From the NCBI GenBank assembly GCA_029062865.1, contig JAIDPG010000190.1, positions 1 through 18,782 on the forward strand: a stretch of 18,782 bases of DNA, given 5' to 3'. This document shows, piece after piece, positions 1-5,440 of this stretch. The stretch comes from Oscillospiraceae bacterium (GTDB lineage: Bacteria; Bacillota; Clostridia; Oscillospirales; Ruminococcaceae). Made by a program: the position numbers and the translations under genes. Below the pieces are notes generated by a model. That model ran no database searches. It was given only the letters and a program-made list of their open reading frames with translations, and had not been told where the DNA came from. The first letter of the stretch is position 1; the number at the start of each line of letters is the position of its first letter.

Positions 1-32
1 GCGGCACTTCGTGCCGCCGTGCCTTCGGCACT
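1..32. repeat. Two tandem triloop palindromes
   Basis: Positions 1-17 are a perfect 7-bp inverted repeat (GCGGCAC / GTGCCGC) around a TTC loop. Positions 20-32 are a perfect 5-bp inverted repeat (GTGCC / GGCAC), again around TTC. No T-run follows on the plus strand, so neither is a clear terminator. The same design (perfect stem, 3-nt loop closed by C-G) recurs in other intergenic regions of this window. The element may continue left of the window edge. Confidence 0.6.
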
Positions 33-95
33 TAAATTATGGAATAAAAATTTATCGGGAACACCCCGACAAACCGAAATCGGGAGGATTCAAAA

Positions 96-677
96 TTGAA
101 GCTGACTTTAATCCGCGCGTTATATGACGCAAAGGCGGGAAAATATGTCGATGTCGAATTAAACGGCGTTGATGAGATCTGCGAACGTTACAGATGGCGT
201 ATGTCTGATTATGATGAGATATATGATTATTTCAGGAAGAACAAATTCGGTTCAAACGAGGAGATTGCCGATAAATTAAGAGCATACCGTAGGATAGAGA
301 TTAACGCCGAGGACGTTGATGAATTTTTAAATCTTCCGTTTGAAAAAATATATCTTTGTCCCGAATGTGACGGAAGCCTTGAAATTATTCCCCAAAAAAG
401 TATTATGATATGCACCTCGTGCAATGAAACATTTTCTCTGGACGATGAATATATATGCCCGTTATGTAAACACAATTTAAAGTACAATAAATACGCGGAG
501 AAATTAGAGTGTGTTTCCTGCAAGGAGGCTTTTTCACCGCATAGATTTGCTAAACCAAAAGACAATTGGTTGACAAACGAGGTAGGAAAAGGCTGGGAAA
601 AGGTGACTCCGGACGGTTATCATCACAACGCGCCGCCGCTGCCCGATGTCGGGATTTATCCCAACCCGTACAGATAA
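96..677 (+). CDS. Small protein with two zinc-ribbon motifs, function unknown
   Basis: The 193-residue protein starts at TTG, supported by a GGGAGG ribosome binding site at 82-87, eight bases upstream; no ATG fits as well. The N-terminal ~80 residues are charged and probably helical, with no family I recognise. The C-terminal half has two CxxC pairs forming one ribbon (C88/C91 and C106/C109) and two more forming a second (C121/C124 and C139/C142), a spacing typical of zinc ribbons. There is no signal peptide or membrane segment, so it should be cytoplasmic. Ribbons of this kind bind zinc and often mediate nucleic-acid or protein contacts, but nothing here says which. It stands alone: the next gene is 166 bp downstream with its own promoter. 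Confidence 0.7.
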   Translation: MKLTLIRALYDAKAGKYVDVELNGVDEICERYRWRMSDYDEIYDYFRKNKFGSNEEIADKLRAYRRIEINAEDVDEFLNLPFEKIYLCPECDGSLEIIPQKSIMICTSCNETFSLDDEYICPLCKHNLKYNKYAEKLECVSCKEAFSPHRFAKPKDNWLTNEVGKGWEKVTPDGYHHNAPPLPDVGIYPNPYR

Positions 678-770
678 ATTCCAAACACACGGCGCGGATA
701 AGCCCGTTGCGGGGGGATTTAGCCTGAAATGCATTTTACTCCCCAAATCCGCATCTCACCTCAAACCCCA

Positions 771-799
771 TTGATTTCCTCCAAAATGTGATGTATACT
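771..799 (+). promoter_or_regulatory. Sigma-A promoter of the hydrolase gene
   Basis: A -35 TTGATT (771-776) and a -10 TATACT (794-799) are separated by 17 bp. Transcription should start near 806, leaving a leader of about 38 nt that contains the AGGAG ribosome binding site at 831-835. Confidence 0.7.
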
Positions 800-843
800 G
801 AAAACGTCAGCGAAACAAAAAAATTTCGATAGGAGAAATCAAA

Positions 844-2208
844 ATGGGATTTGTAATGTTAGCGGTTTTCACAATCGCGGAGATTTTGCTCACGGTGCTC
901 ACCTGCACCAAATTCAGAAGTATCCGGCACAAAAACAGAATGATATTCACCGCCGGGGAGCTCGCGCTCCTGATGCTCGTGATCTTCCTGCCGATGGGGC
1001 AGTCGTGGCGCTTTACGGGCTGCGTGATAGTTCTCGGGATTCGCCTTGTGATCTCCGTGATAGTATTTCTCGTTAAACGCAAGCGCGAGGTCAAGGAAAA
1101 ATCCAACGCCAAGCTCATCGTAAGAACAGTCTTCGGCGTTGTTCTGATAGGCTCCGCGCTGTTCCCCGCGTATATTTTCTCGGGATACCATGGGCTGAAA
1201 ACCACGGGCTCCTTTAAAGTAAAAGAAACCGAAGCGATACTTATTGACAAATCGCGCCTTGAGCCCCGCGAGAATGACGGCTCCAACCGCGAGATCCCCA
1301 TTCACTTTTATTACCCCGAAGGCGGCGCTGAAAATTGCCCGCTCGTTCTGTTCGCGCACGGCTCGTTCGGCTATTATCAAAGCAACTCGTCGCTGTATTT
1401 CGAGCTCGCGAGCAACGGCTATGTCGTAGCCAGCATTGACCACCCGTATTACGCGTTCTTCACTAAAGACACAAGCGGCAAGACGATCATCGTTGATTTT
1501 GAGTTTGTTCAGACAGCTGTCAATATGCAGAACTCCGACGATTATACCATGTCCGAGGAGGATTACAACACCACCCGCGAGTGGATGACCCTCCGCACGG
1601 CGGACGAAAATTTCGTTCTCGATGCGATCAAAGCCGCAAAGACTTCCGGCTCGCTTGACGACGCTTGGTATACGAAATTCGATAAAATCAACGCGGAAAT
1701 CCTCAACGTTCTCGCGATGACCGACACGGAAAACATCGGCGTTACGGGGCACTCAATAGGCGGAGCGGCGGCAGTCCAGCTTGGACGTGAGCGCAGCGAC
1801 GTCCGTGCGGTTATCGACATCGACGGCACAATGCTCGGCGAGGAAATCGCCTATAACAACGGCGTTATCGAGTACAACGCCGAGCCGTACCCCGTGCCCG
1901 TGCTTTCGCTTGACAACGCGCGTCATTGGAAATCCTACGCGGGCGAAAACGGCACGACTTATGTAAACACCTACCTACTCAACAACGCGCTTGACGCGAG
2001 AGAAGCGCACTTCGACGGAACGGAGCATATGGACTTCACGGATTTGCCGCTCTTTGCGCCGCCGCTTGCGAAAATGCTCGGCAAGGGCGACGTAAAATCC
2101 TCCGAGTTTATTCCCGAGCTCAACGGCATTGTCCTCAATTTCTTCGATTATTATCTGAAAGGAGAAGGCACGCCGACAGTTCAGCCCTGGGACGGGCAAA
2201 CCCCGTAA
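844..2208 (+). CDS. Membrane-anchored alpha/beta hydrolase (PAF acetylhydrolase / dienelactone hydrolase-like)
   Basis: The 454-residue protein starts at ATG with AGGAG at 831-835. Residues 1-115 hold about four hydrophobic segments (roughly 3-20, 37-52, 58-77, 94-113). An alpha/beta hydrolase domain follows from about residue 125. It shows the HG oxyanion region (H172-G173, in LFAHGSFG), a GHSIGG nucleophile elbow (S304), an acid candidate near D325/D327 and a histidine at H395 in EHMDFTDLPL. The H-x-DF-x-D ending resembles platelet-activating-factor acetylhydrolase and related bacterial esterases. The likely role is hydrolysis of an ester or lipid at the membrane; the substrate is not deducible. 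The gene is monocistronic, with its own promoter and a downstream hairpin. The domain call is firm; the subfamily is inference. Confidence 0.85.
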   Translation: MGFVMLAVFTIAEILLTVLTCTKFRSIRHKNRMIFTAGELALLMLVIFLPMGQSWRFTGCVIVLGIRLVISVIVFLVKRKREVKEKSNAKLIVRTVFGVVLIGSALFPAYIFSGYHGLKTTGSFKVKETEAILIDKSRLEPRENDGSNREIPIHFYYPEGGAENCPLVLFAHGSFGYYQSNSSLYFELASNGYVVASIDHPYYAFFTKDTSGKTIIVDFEFVQTAVNMQNSDDYTMSEEDYNTTREWMTLRTADENFVLDAIKAAKTSGSLDDAWYTKFDKINAEILNVLAMTDTENIGVTGHSIGGAAAVQLGRERSDVRAVIDIDGTMLGEEIAYNNGVIEYNAEPYPVPVLSLDNARHWKSYAGENGTTYVNTYLLNNALDAREAHFDGTEHMDFTDLPLFAPPLAKMLGKGDVKSSEFIPELNGIVLNFFDYYLKGEGTPTVQPWDGQTP

Positions 2209-2225
2209 ATATCCCATAATCAAAA

Positions 2226-2270
2226 AGCCTGTTCGCTTTTAACGAACAGGCTCTCGGAGATTTTTAATTT
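2226..2270 (+). terminator. Probable terminator after the hydrolase gene
   Basis: There is a perfect 10-bp stem (2226-2235 with 2243-2252) and a 7-nt loop. A T-rich stretch begins nine bases after the stem (2261-2270). The gap between stem and T-run makes it an imperfect intrinsic terminator. Confidence 0.5.
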
Positions 2271-2273
2271 TAT

Positions 2274-2296
2274 TTTCCCCGCCGAAGGCGGGGAAA
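2274..2296. repeat. Triloop palindrome with CCCCGCC core upstream of the LytTR gene
   Basis: A perfect 10-bp inverted repeat (TTTCCCCGCC / GGCGGGGAAA) surrounds a GAA loop. The same CCCCGCC/GGCGGGG core recurs at 16801-16831. It lies about 35 bp upstream of the LytTR start codon. There is no T-run on the plus strand and no minus-strand gene nearby that it would terminate. Confidence 0.7.
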
Positions 2297-2330
2297 TAAT
2301 AGGATTAAGTATAATCGGCGAGGAATTCAA

Positions 2331-2777
2331 ATGGAAATAAAAATCACCGAAATCGAAAAGGACAAAAAGGAACGGCTTGAGATCTACTGCCACCAAATCA
2401 CCAACGAGATAACCGAGATCGTCCGATTTGTGAAATCGCGGCAGGGACAGCTCACGGGCGTTATTGAGGGCACGCAGTACGAGGTTCCTATTTCCGATGT
2501 TTTCTACATCGAGGGCGTGGATAACCGCGTGTTTATTTATTGCGAGGAGCAAATCTACGAAACGCGGCAAAAGCTCTATGAGCTTGAAGAAGCGCTGAAG
2601 GAAAAGCACTTCCTGCGCGTGTCGAAATCCGTGCTGTTAAATCTCTTAAAAATAGAATCAATAAAGCCCTCGCTGAACAGCCGATTTGTCGCGGTGCTGC
2701 AAAACGGAGAGCAGGTCATTGTTTCAAGAAAATACGTCCCCGAGCTGAAAAAGGCCCTGAAAGGAGAAAGCATATGA
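2331..2777 (+). CDS. LytTR-family DNA-binding transcriptional regulator
   Basis: The 148-residue protein starts at ATG after CGAGGA (2319-2324). It has no receiver domain. The N-terminal ~40 residues are charged, followed by a LytTR domain at about 45-145. Characteristic segments are visible: ISDVFYIEGVDNRVFIYC (55-71), the FLRVSKSVLLNL core (94-105) and VIVSRKYVPELKKAL (129-143). Stand-alone LytTR proteins bind promoter direct repeats. When paired with a DUF3021 membrane protein, as here with a 4-bp ATGA overlap, they form a two-gene unit in which the membrane partner is thought to control the regulator. It probably autoregulates its own operon, but no clear promoter is visible in the 122-bp gap upstream. 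Confidence 0.92.
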   Translation: MEIKITEIEKDKKERLEIYCHQITNEITEIVRFVKSRQGQLTGVIEGTQYEVPISDVFYIEGVDNRVFIYCEEQIYETRQKLYELEEALKEKHFLRVSKSVLLNLLKIESIKPSLNSRFVAVLQNGEQVIVSRKYVPELKKALKGESI

Positions 2778-3211
2778 GCTTCAAGGAAATAGTTTACAAA
2801 TCCGTCACGGTATATTTTATATTAGTCACCTGCATTACGGCAGGCATCGCGGTCATCGGCTCTCTTTTAGACCCCGACATGCGCTTCGGCTACGACGCCT
2901 TCTTCTCGCCGTTTCTTTTCGCCGCGCTGGGAATTATCCCGAACCTGCTGATGTACTCCAAAAACGAGCTCACGAACAAGCAGATAATCCTCCGAAAAAT
3001 AATACAGCTTTTAGTCATAGAAGCCGAGGTAGTTACCGTCGCCGTGCTAAGCCCGATGATCCCCACCGAGCGCCACGAGATAATAATCGGTCTGGCGGTC
3101 TGCGTTTTCGTGATTTTTCTCCTCGTGAATTTCATCACGATCCTGAGCAGCTATTTCTCCGCAAAGCAGCTCACCAAAGAGCTCGAGAGGTTTCGGAGGA
3201 ATGTGGGGTAG
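2774..3211 (+). CDS. DUF3021 family integral membrane protein
   Basis: The 145-residue protein is translationally coupled to the LytTR gene: its ATG (2774) overlaps the preceding TGA, and AAAGGAG at 2760-2766 serves as ribosome binding site. Four hydrophobic segments lie at about 11-31, 45-61, 73-93 and 104-125, followed by a basic cytoplasmic tail ending in KELERFRRNVG. Size, topology and pairing match DUF3021 proteins, which are found almost exclusively beside LytTR regulators in Firmicutes. The inferred role is a membrane partner or inhibitor of the LytTR protein. The stop codon is only 5 bp from the end of the convergent sigK gene, with no terminator between them. Confidence 0.9.
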   Translation: MSFKEIVYKSVTVYFILVTCITAGIAVIGSLLDPDMRFGYDAFFSPFLFAALGIIPNLLMYSKNELTNKQIILRKIIQLLVIEAEVVTVAVLSPMIPTERHEIIIGLAVCVFVIFLLVNFITILSSYFSAKQLTKELERFRRNVG

Positions 3212-3216
3212 GGCTT

Positions 3217-3921
3217 TTATTCCCCCTCAAACCGCGCCCGCAGCTTCTCCAGCGCCCGCTTCTCGATCCTCGAGATATATGACCGTGAGATCCCGAGCTC
3301 CTTCGCGATCTCCCTTTGCGTAAGCGGCTTGCAGACGCTTCCGTCCAGATCGGGGATCCCGTAGCGCTTGCAGATTATCCCGCGCTCGCGGTCGGTCAGC
3401 TCCTCGCGGATAAAGCGGTAGAGCTTCTCGGAGTAGATCTTCAGCTCCACGTCGTTCTCAACGTTCACGCCGCTGCTGAAAATATCCGCGAGCGTCAAGG
3501 CGTTTCCCTCGCCGTCGCTCTCGATAGGGTCGTTTATGTAAACCTCGGTGAGCTGGTGCTTGATCTTCCGAAAATGCATTTTTATCTGATTATCAATGCA
3601 TTTCGAGGCATACGTGCTGAATTGATTTCCCTTGCGGAAATCGAACGTCTCCACCGCGCGGATAAGCCCGATAGTCCCGATAGAAACAAGGTCGTCGGGG
3701 TCGCGAGCCTCGGGATAGTTTTTGTTGACGATATATGCCACCAGCCGCAGGTTGTGGACTATCAGCTTCTCGCGAGCCGCCTCGTCGCCCTCTGCGACCG
3801 CCCGCACGCACTCCGCCTCCTCCTTGGGCGACAGCTGCTTCGGGAACATATTTTTCCCCTCAAAATGCAGCCCGAAAAACAGCAGATTTTCCAGCGCAAG
3901 CTTAAGCAATAAAATACCCAT
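3217..3921 (-). CDS. sigK: RNA polymerase sporulation sigma factor SigK
   Basis: The 234-residue sigma-70-family protein starts at ATG (3921) with GGAGG on the minus strand at 3931-3927. The N-terminal ~20 residues are hydrophobic (GILLLKLALENLLFF) and precede FPKQLSPKEE, matching the membrane-tethering pro-sequence of pro-SigK that SpoIVFB removes in Bacillus. Region 2 spans about 52-121 (HNLRLVAYIV, DLVSIGTIGLIRAVETF, FSTYASKCIDNQI). Region 4 spans about 172-228, with the helix-turn-helix QREIAKELGISRSYISRIEK. SigK directs late mother-cell transcription in sporulation. The gene is intact, with no interrupting skin element. SigE is the main alternative, but the pro-sequence and C-terminal helix-turn-helix favour SigK. 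It is convergent with the LytTR/DUF3021 unit. Confidence 0.88.
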   Translation of the reverse strand: MGILLLKLALENLLFFGLHFEGKNMFPKQLSPKEEAECVRAVAEGDEAAREKLIVHNLRLVAYIVNKNYPEARDPDDLVSIGTIGLIRAVETFDFRKGNQFSTYASKCIDNQIKMHFRKIKHQLTEVYINDPIESDGEGNALTLADIFSSGVNVENDVELKIYSEKLYRFIREELTDRERGIICKRYGIPDLDGSVCKPLTQREIAKELGISRSYISRIEKRALEKLRARFEGE

Positions 3922-3960
3922 TATTTCCTCCGAAGTATCGACAAAAATTCACGGTATTCT

Positions 3961-3990
3961 ATTGTATTCGACACGGCTTGGGAGTTATTC
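3961..3990 (-). promoter_or_regulatory. Candidate SigE-type promoter of sigK
   Basis: Reading the minus strand, GAATAACT (3990-3983) is followed after exactly 14 bp by AATACAAT (3968-3961). This is close to the SigE pattern (-35 with an ATA core, -10 CATACAAT, spacing about 14). Transcription would begin near 3955, about 34 nt before the ATG. In Bacillus sigK is SigE-dependent, which fits. The match is by eye and short. Confidence 0.4.
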
Positions 3991-4071
3991 TTTTTTTTAT
4001 GCCAATTGTACGCACGCTTGAATTTTTGTGCTTATCCTGTTAAAGCTCGGGAGTTGCCTATATCATAATAA

Positions 4072-4097
4072 AAAACCGCCCCGTAAGGGGCGGTTTT
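4072..4097 (-). terminator. Intrinsic terminator of the LRR lipoprotein gene
   Basis: A perfect 11-bp stem (4072-4082 with 4087-4097) has a 4-nt loop. On the minus strand GGGGCGG is followed by TTTTTT, five bases past the stop codon at 4103. Confidence 0.9.
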
Positions 4098-4102
4098 GAA
4101 GT

Positions 4103-4834
4103 TTAATTGCTGTTGATGGCTTTGTTCAGGTCGCTTATATGATCGTGGTCGTAGGTCTGCCCTTTGTAGGTGGCTTTGATGTTTTTGCAGTTACCGAAAG
4201 CCCCACTTTCGATGCTGGTCACGCTGTCGGGGATAGTTATGCTTGTAAGGCTTGTGCAGTCGCTGAAAGCAAAAACTCCGATACTGGTCACGCTGTTGGG
4301 GATAGTTACGCTTGTAAGGCTTGTGCAGCTAACGAAAGCACTACCGCTAATCTCGGTTACGCTGTCGGGGATAGTTATGCTTGTAAGGCTTGTGCAGCCA
4401 CCGAAAGCAGTATCGCCAATCTCGGTCACGCTGTCGGGGATAGATATGCTTGTAATGCTCGTGCAGTCCTTGAAAGCATTTTCACCAATACCGATGACCT
4501 TTTCGCCATCTATGGTTTCGGGGATATGCACCTCGGATTCTTGGAGCTTATAACCGGTTATTTTCATACCGTTCCGATCGTCATCATGTTCGTACTCAAA
4601 AGCCGATACGTCGACGACAGAGCTTTCGGACGTTTGATTGGGCGACGTACTCTCCTCGGGATTCAAACCCGTGCTGCTTTGCTCGGAATTTGGCGTGCTG
4701 CTTTGCTCGGAATTTGGCGTGCTGCTTTGCTCGGAATTTGGCGTGCTGCTCGTTTGGGAGCCCTCCCCACACCCCGCCAGCGCGAGCATCACCGCCGCAG
4801 CGGAAATCACCGCCGCGATTTTTTTGAGTTTCAT
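4103..4834 (-). CDS. BspA-like leucine-rich-repeat lipoprotein
   Basis: The start was placed at 4834 because GGAGGA (4848-4843) lies 8 nt upstream and the product then opens with a classic lipoprotein signal: MKLKK, a hydrophobic core and the lipobox LAGC with C22. A longer reading frame upstream has no ribosome binding site. The mature 243-residue precursor has a low-complexity linker (about 26-72) containing three identical SSTPNSEQ octapeptides. A small folded region comes next (76-117), then four 23-residue repeats of the type AF-x-x-CTSLTSITIPDSVTEI (118-209) and a degenerate fifth. This is the BspA / LRR_5 class (Treponema pallidum type). The protein should be tethered to the outer face of the membrane. 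Such proteins bind host or microbial surface ligands, but no ligand can be named. Transcription starts at 5021-5049 and passes through a structured leader with a terminator. Confidence 0.9.
   Translation of the reverse strand: MKLKKIAAVISAAAVMLALAGCGEGSQTSSTPNSEQSSTPNSEQSSTPNSEQSSTGLNPEESTSPNQTSESSVVDVSAFEYEHDDDRNGMKITGYKLQESEVHIPETIDGEKVIGIGENAFKDCTSITSISIPDSVTEIGDTAFGGCTSLTSITIPDSVTEISGSAFVSCTSLTSVTIPNSVTSIGVFAFSDCTSLTSITIPDSVTSIESGAFGNCKNIKATYKGQTYDHDHISDLNKAINSN
4208..4483 (-). repeat. Four tandem 69-bp LRR-coding repeats
   Basis: The four repeats encode residues 118-209 of the lipoprotein. They are highly similar at DNA level and keep the same codons, so they are prone to recombination. 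A fifth, diverged unit follows toward the C-terminus. Confidence 0.85.
4671..4750 (-). repeat. 24-bp minisatellite, three perfect copies plus partial
   Basis: Identical 24-bp units lie at 4671-4694, 4695-4718 and 4719-4742, followed by the first 8 bases of a fourth (4743-4750). They are in frame and encode SSTPNSEQ in the linker between the lipid anchor and the LRR domain. Copy-number change would alter linker length by 8 residues without a frameshift. Confidence 0.95.
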
Positions 4835-4855
4835 TCCATTTTTCCTCCTAAAATT

Positions 4856-4883
4856 AAAAAAGTGCGCAGCCGAAGCCACGCAC
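4856..4883 (-). terminator. Attenuator terminator in the LRR lipoprotein leader
   Basis: On the minus strand, a hairpin at 4883-4862 has a stem of about 9 bp closed by a C(UUCG)G tetraloop. Six T residues follow directly (4861-4856). It sits after the promoter and only 7 nt before the GGAGGA ribosome binding site, so it would stop transcription ahead of the gene. Confidence 0.85.
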
Positions 4884-5017
4884 CGAAAAATGCAAAGCTC
4901 TGATTGCTGCGACACAACTCGTTATACGGATTTAAGGTATACGAAAAAGAGCATGCACTTTTACCTATAGTAAAAGTGTATACCTTAAACCCTAAATTAT
5001 TCGGTTGTGTCGCACTT
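4884..5017 (-). promoter_or_regulatory. Structured 5' leader RNA upstream of the attenuator (candidate riboswitch or other cis-regulator)
   Basis: Transcribed leftward from about 5015, this leader forms nested stems. P1 pairs 5014-5004 with 4918-4908 (11 bp). P2 pairs 4989-4979 with 4941-4931 (11 bp). P3 pairs 4978-4970 with 4964-4956 (9 bp, 5-nt loop). A 13-nt one-sided bulge (4955-4943) separates P3 from P2, and an asymmetric internal loop separates P2 from P1. The first bases of the transcript (AAGUGCG, 5017-5011) are complementary to the terminator 3' arm CGCACUU (4866-4860) and overlap P1, suggesting a switch between P1 plus terminator and an antiterminator. It does not match T-box or other leader classes I know. 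Confidence 0.6.
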
Positions 5018-5020
5018 ATC

Positions 5021-5049
5021 ATTATATCACAAACCTCTCAACTTGTCAA
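5021..5049 (-). promoter_or_regulatory. Consensus sigma-A promoter of the LRR lipoprotein leader
   Basis: On the minus strand a perfect TTGACA (5049-5044) and a perfect TATAAT (5026-5021) are separated by 17 bp. Predicted initiation is at 5014-5017, which is exactly where the leader's first stem begins. It is divergent from the tRNA promoter about 64 bp away. Confidence 0.9.
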
Positions 5050-5112
5050 TAATCAAAAAACCGCATTAAACCGCCCTTTCCCCAAAAAATCAAAAAAATT
5101 TCAAAAAACCGC

Positions 5113-5141
5113 TTGACAAACTCGTCCGAACGTGTTATAAT
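5113..5141 (+). promoter_or_regulatory. Consensus sigma-A promoter of the tRNA operon
   Basis: TTGACA (5113-5118) and TATAAT (5136-5141) are separated by 17 bp. An extended -10 TG lies at 5133-5134. Initiation near 5148 is about 24 nt before the first tRNA. Confidence 0.92.
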
Positions 5142-5171
5142 ATATAAGTCGCTGATAGGCGGCGGAGCAAT

Positions 5172-5247
5172 GCTGGTGTAGCTCAGTTGGTAGAGCAGCT
5201 GATTTGTAATCAGCAGGTCAGGGGTTCAAGTCCGTTCACCAGCTCCA
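5172..5247 (+). tRNA. tRNA-Thr (anticodon UGU)
   Basis: This is a cloverleaf with acceptor GCTGGTG/CACCAGC, D-stem GCTC/GAGC, anticodon stem GCTGA/TCAGC and loop TTTGTAA (anticodon TGT, reading ACA). The T-loop is TTCAAGT and CCA is encoded at 5245-5247. The T-stem AGGGG/CCGTT has a G-G mismatch at pair 51-63 (G at 5234), where a C would be expected. Confidence 0.95.
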
Positions 5248-5253
5248 ATATAT

Positions 5254-5339
5254 GGATGCGTTCCCGAGTGGCCAAAGGGGACAGACTGTAAATCTGTTGC
5301 GTTTTCGCTTCGGTGGTCCGAATCCACCCGCATCCACCA
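5254..5339 (+). tRNA. tRNA-Tyr (anticodon GUA)
   Basis: This is a class II tRNA with acceptor GGATGCG/CGCATCC, anticodon stem ACAGA/TCTGT and loop CTGTAAA (anticodon GTA). It has a long variable arm (TGCG TTTT CGC) and T-stem GGTGG/CCACC, with CCA encoded at 5337-5339. The T-loop reads TCCGAAT, so position 55 is C instead of the near-universal U (pseudouridine 55). It lies 6 bp after tRNA-Thr in the same transcript. Confidence 0.95.
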
Positions 5340-5345
5340 GTCAGC

Positions 5346-5383
5346 AAAAATCCCCTCGCGCTCTGCGCGAGGGGATTTTTTTG
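5346..5383 (+). terminator. Intrinsic terminator of the tRNA operon
   Basis: A perfect 16-bp stem (5346-5361 with 5365-5380) surrounds a TCT triloop and is followed by a T-run. The AAAAA at its left end makes it potentially bidirectional. Confidence 0.93.
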
Positions 5384-5395
5384 CAGACCGCAAAG

Positions 5396-5431
5396 GCATT
5401 CGTCTGCGCCGCTTCGCGGCTTGACGAACGC
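5396..5431. repeat. Palindrome with GCATT/AACGC ends
   Basis: The outer arms 5396-5404 (GCATTCGTC) and 5423-5431 (GACGAACGC) pair with one A/C mismatch. They enclose the inner palindrome GCCGC-TTC-GCGGC. The ends resemble those of the next element at 5441-5514. Confidence 0.6.
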
Positions 5432-5440
5432 TCTTTGCTA

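Noticed and set aside
678..760. Terminator after the zinc-ribbon gene
   Set aside because: Only a weak GGATTT/AAATCC pairing (715-720 with 745-750) and no T-run; not enough to call.
2310..2315. TATAAT as the -10 of a LytTR promoter
   Set aside because: It would start transcription inside the ribosome binding site and has no -35 at the right distance.
3217..3921. sigK interrupted by a skin element
   Set aside because: The reading frame is complete from the pro-sequence to region 4, with no recombinase nearby.
4208..4750. Direct repeats that could be mistaken for a CRISPR array
   Set aside because: The units are contiguous, in frame and encode protein repeats; there are no spacers and no cas genes.
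4139..4903. Plus-strand open frames opposite the LRR lipoprotein, with repetitive products
   Set aside because: They are the complement of the LRR and linker repeats, with no ribosome binding site. The minus-strand gene has a lipobox, promoter and terminator.
4908..5014. A 107-bp MITE with 11-bp terminal inverted repeats
   Set aside because: Possible, but no target-site duplication is seen. The element begins at the transcription start and is followed by an attenuator and ribosome binding site, which a leader RNA explains better. Not fully excluded.
4884..5017. T-box leader
   Set aside because: There is no T-box sequence (AGGGUGG-type motif with ACCGCG) and the downstream gene is not related to amino acids or tRNA charging.
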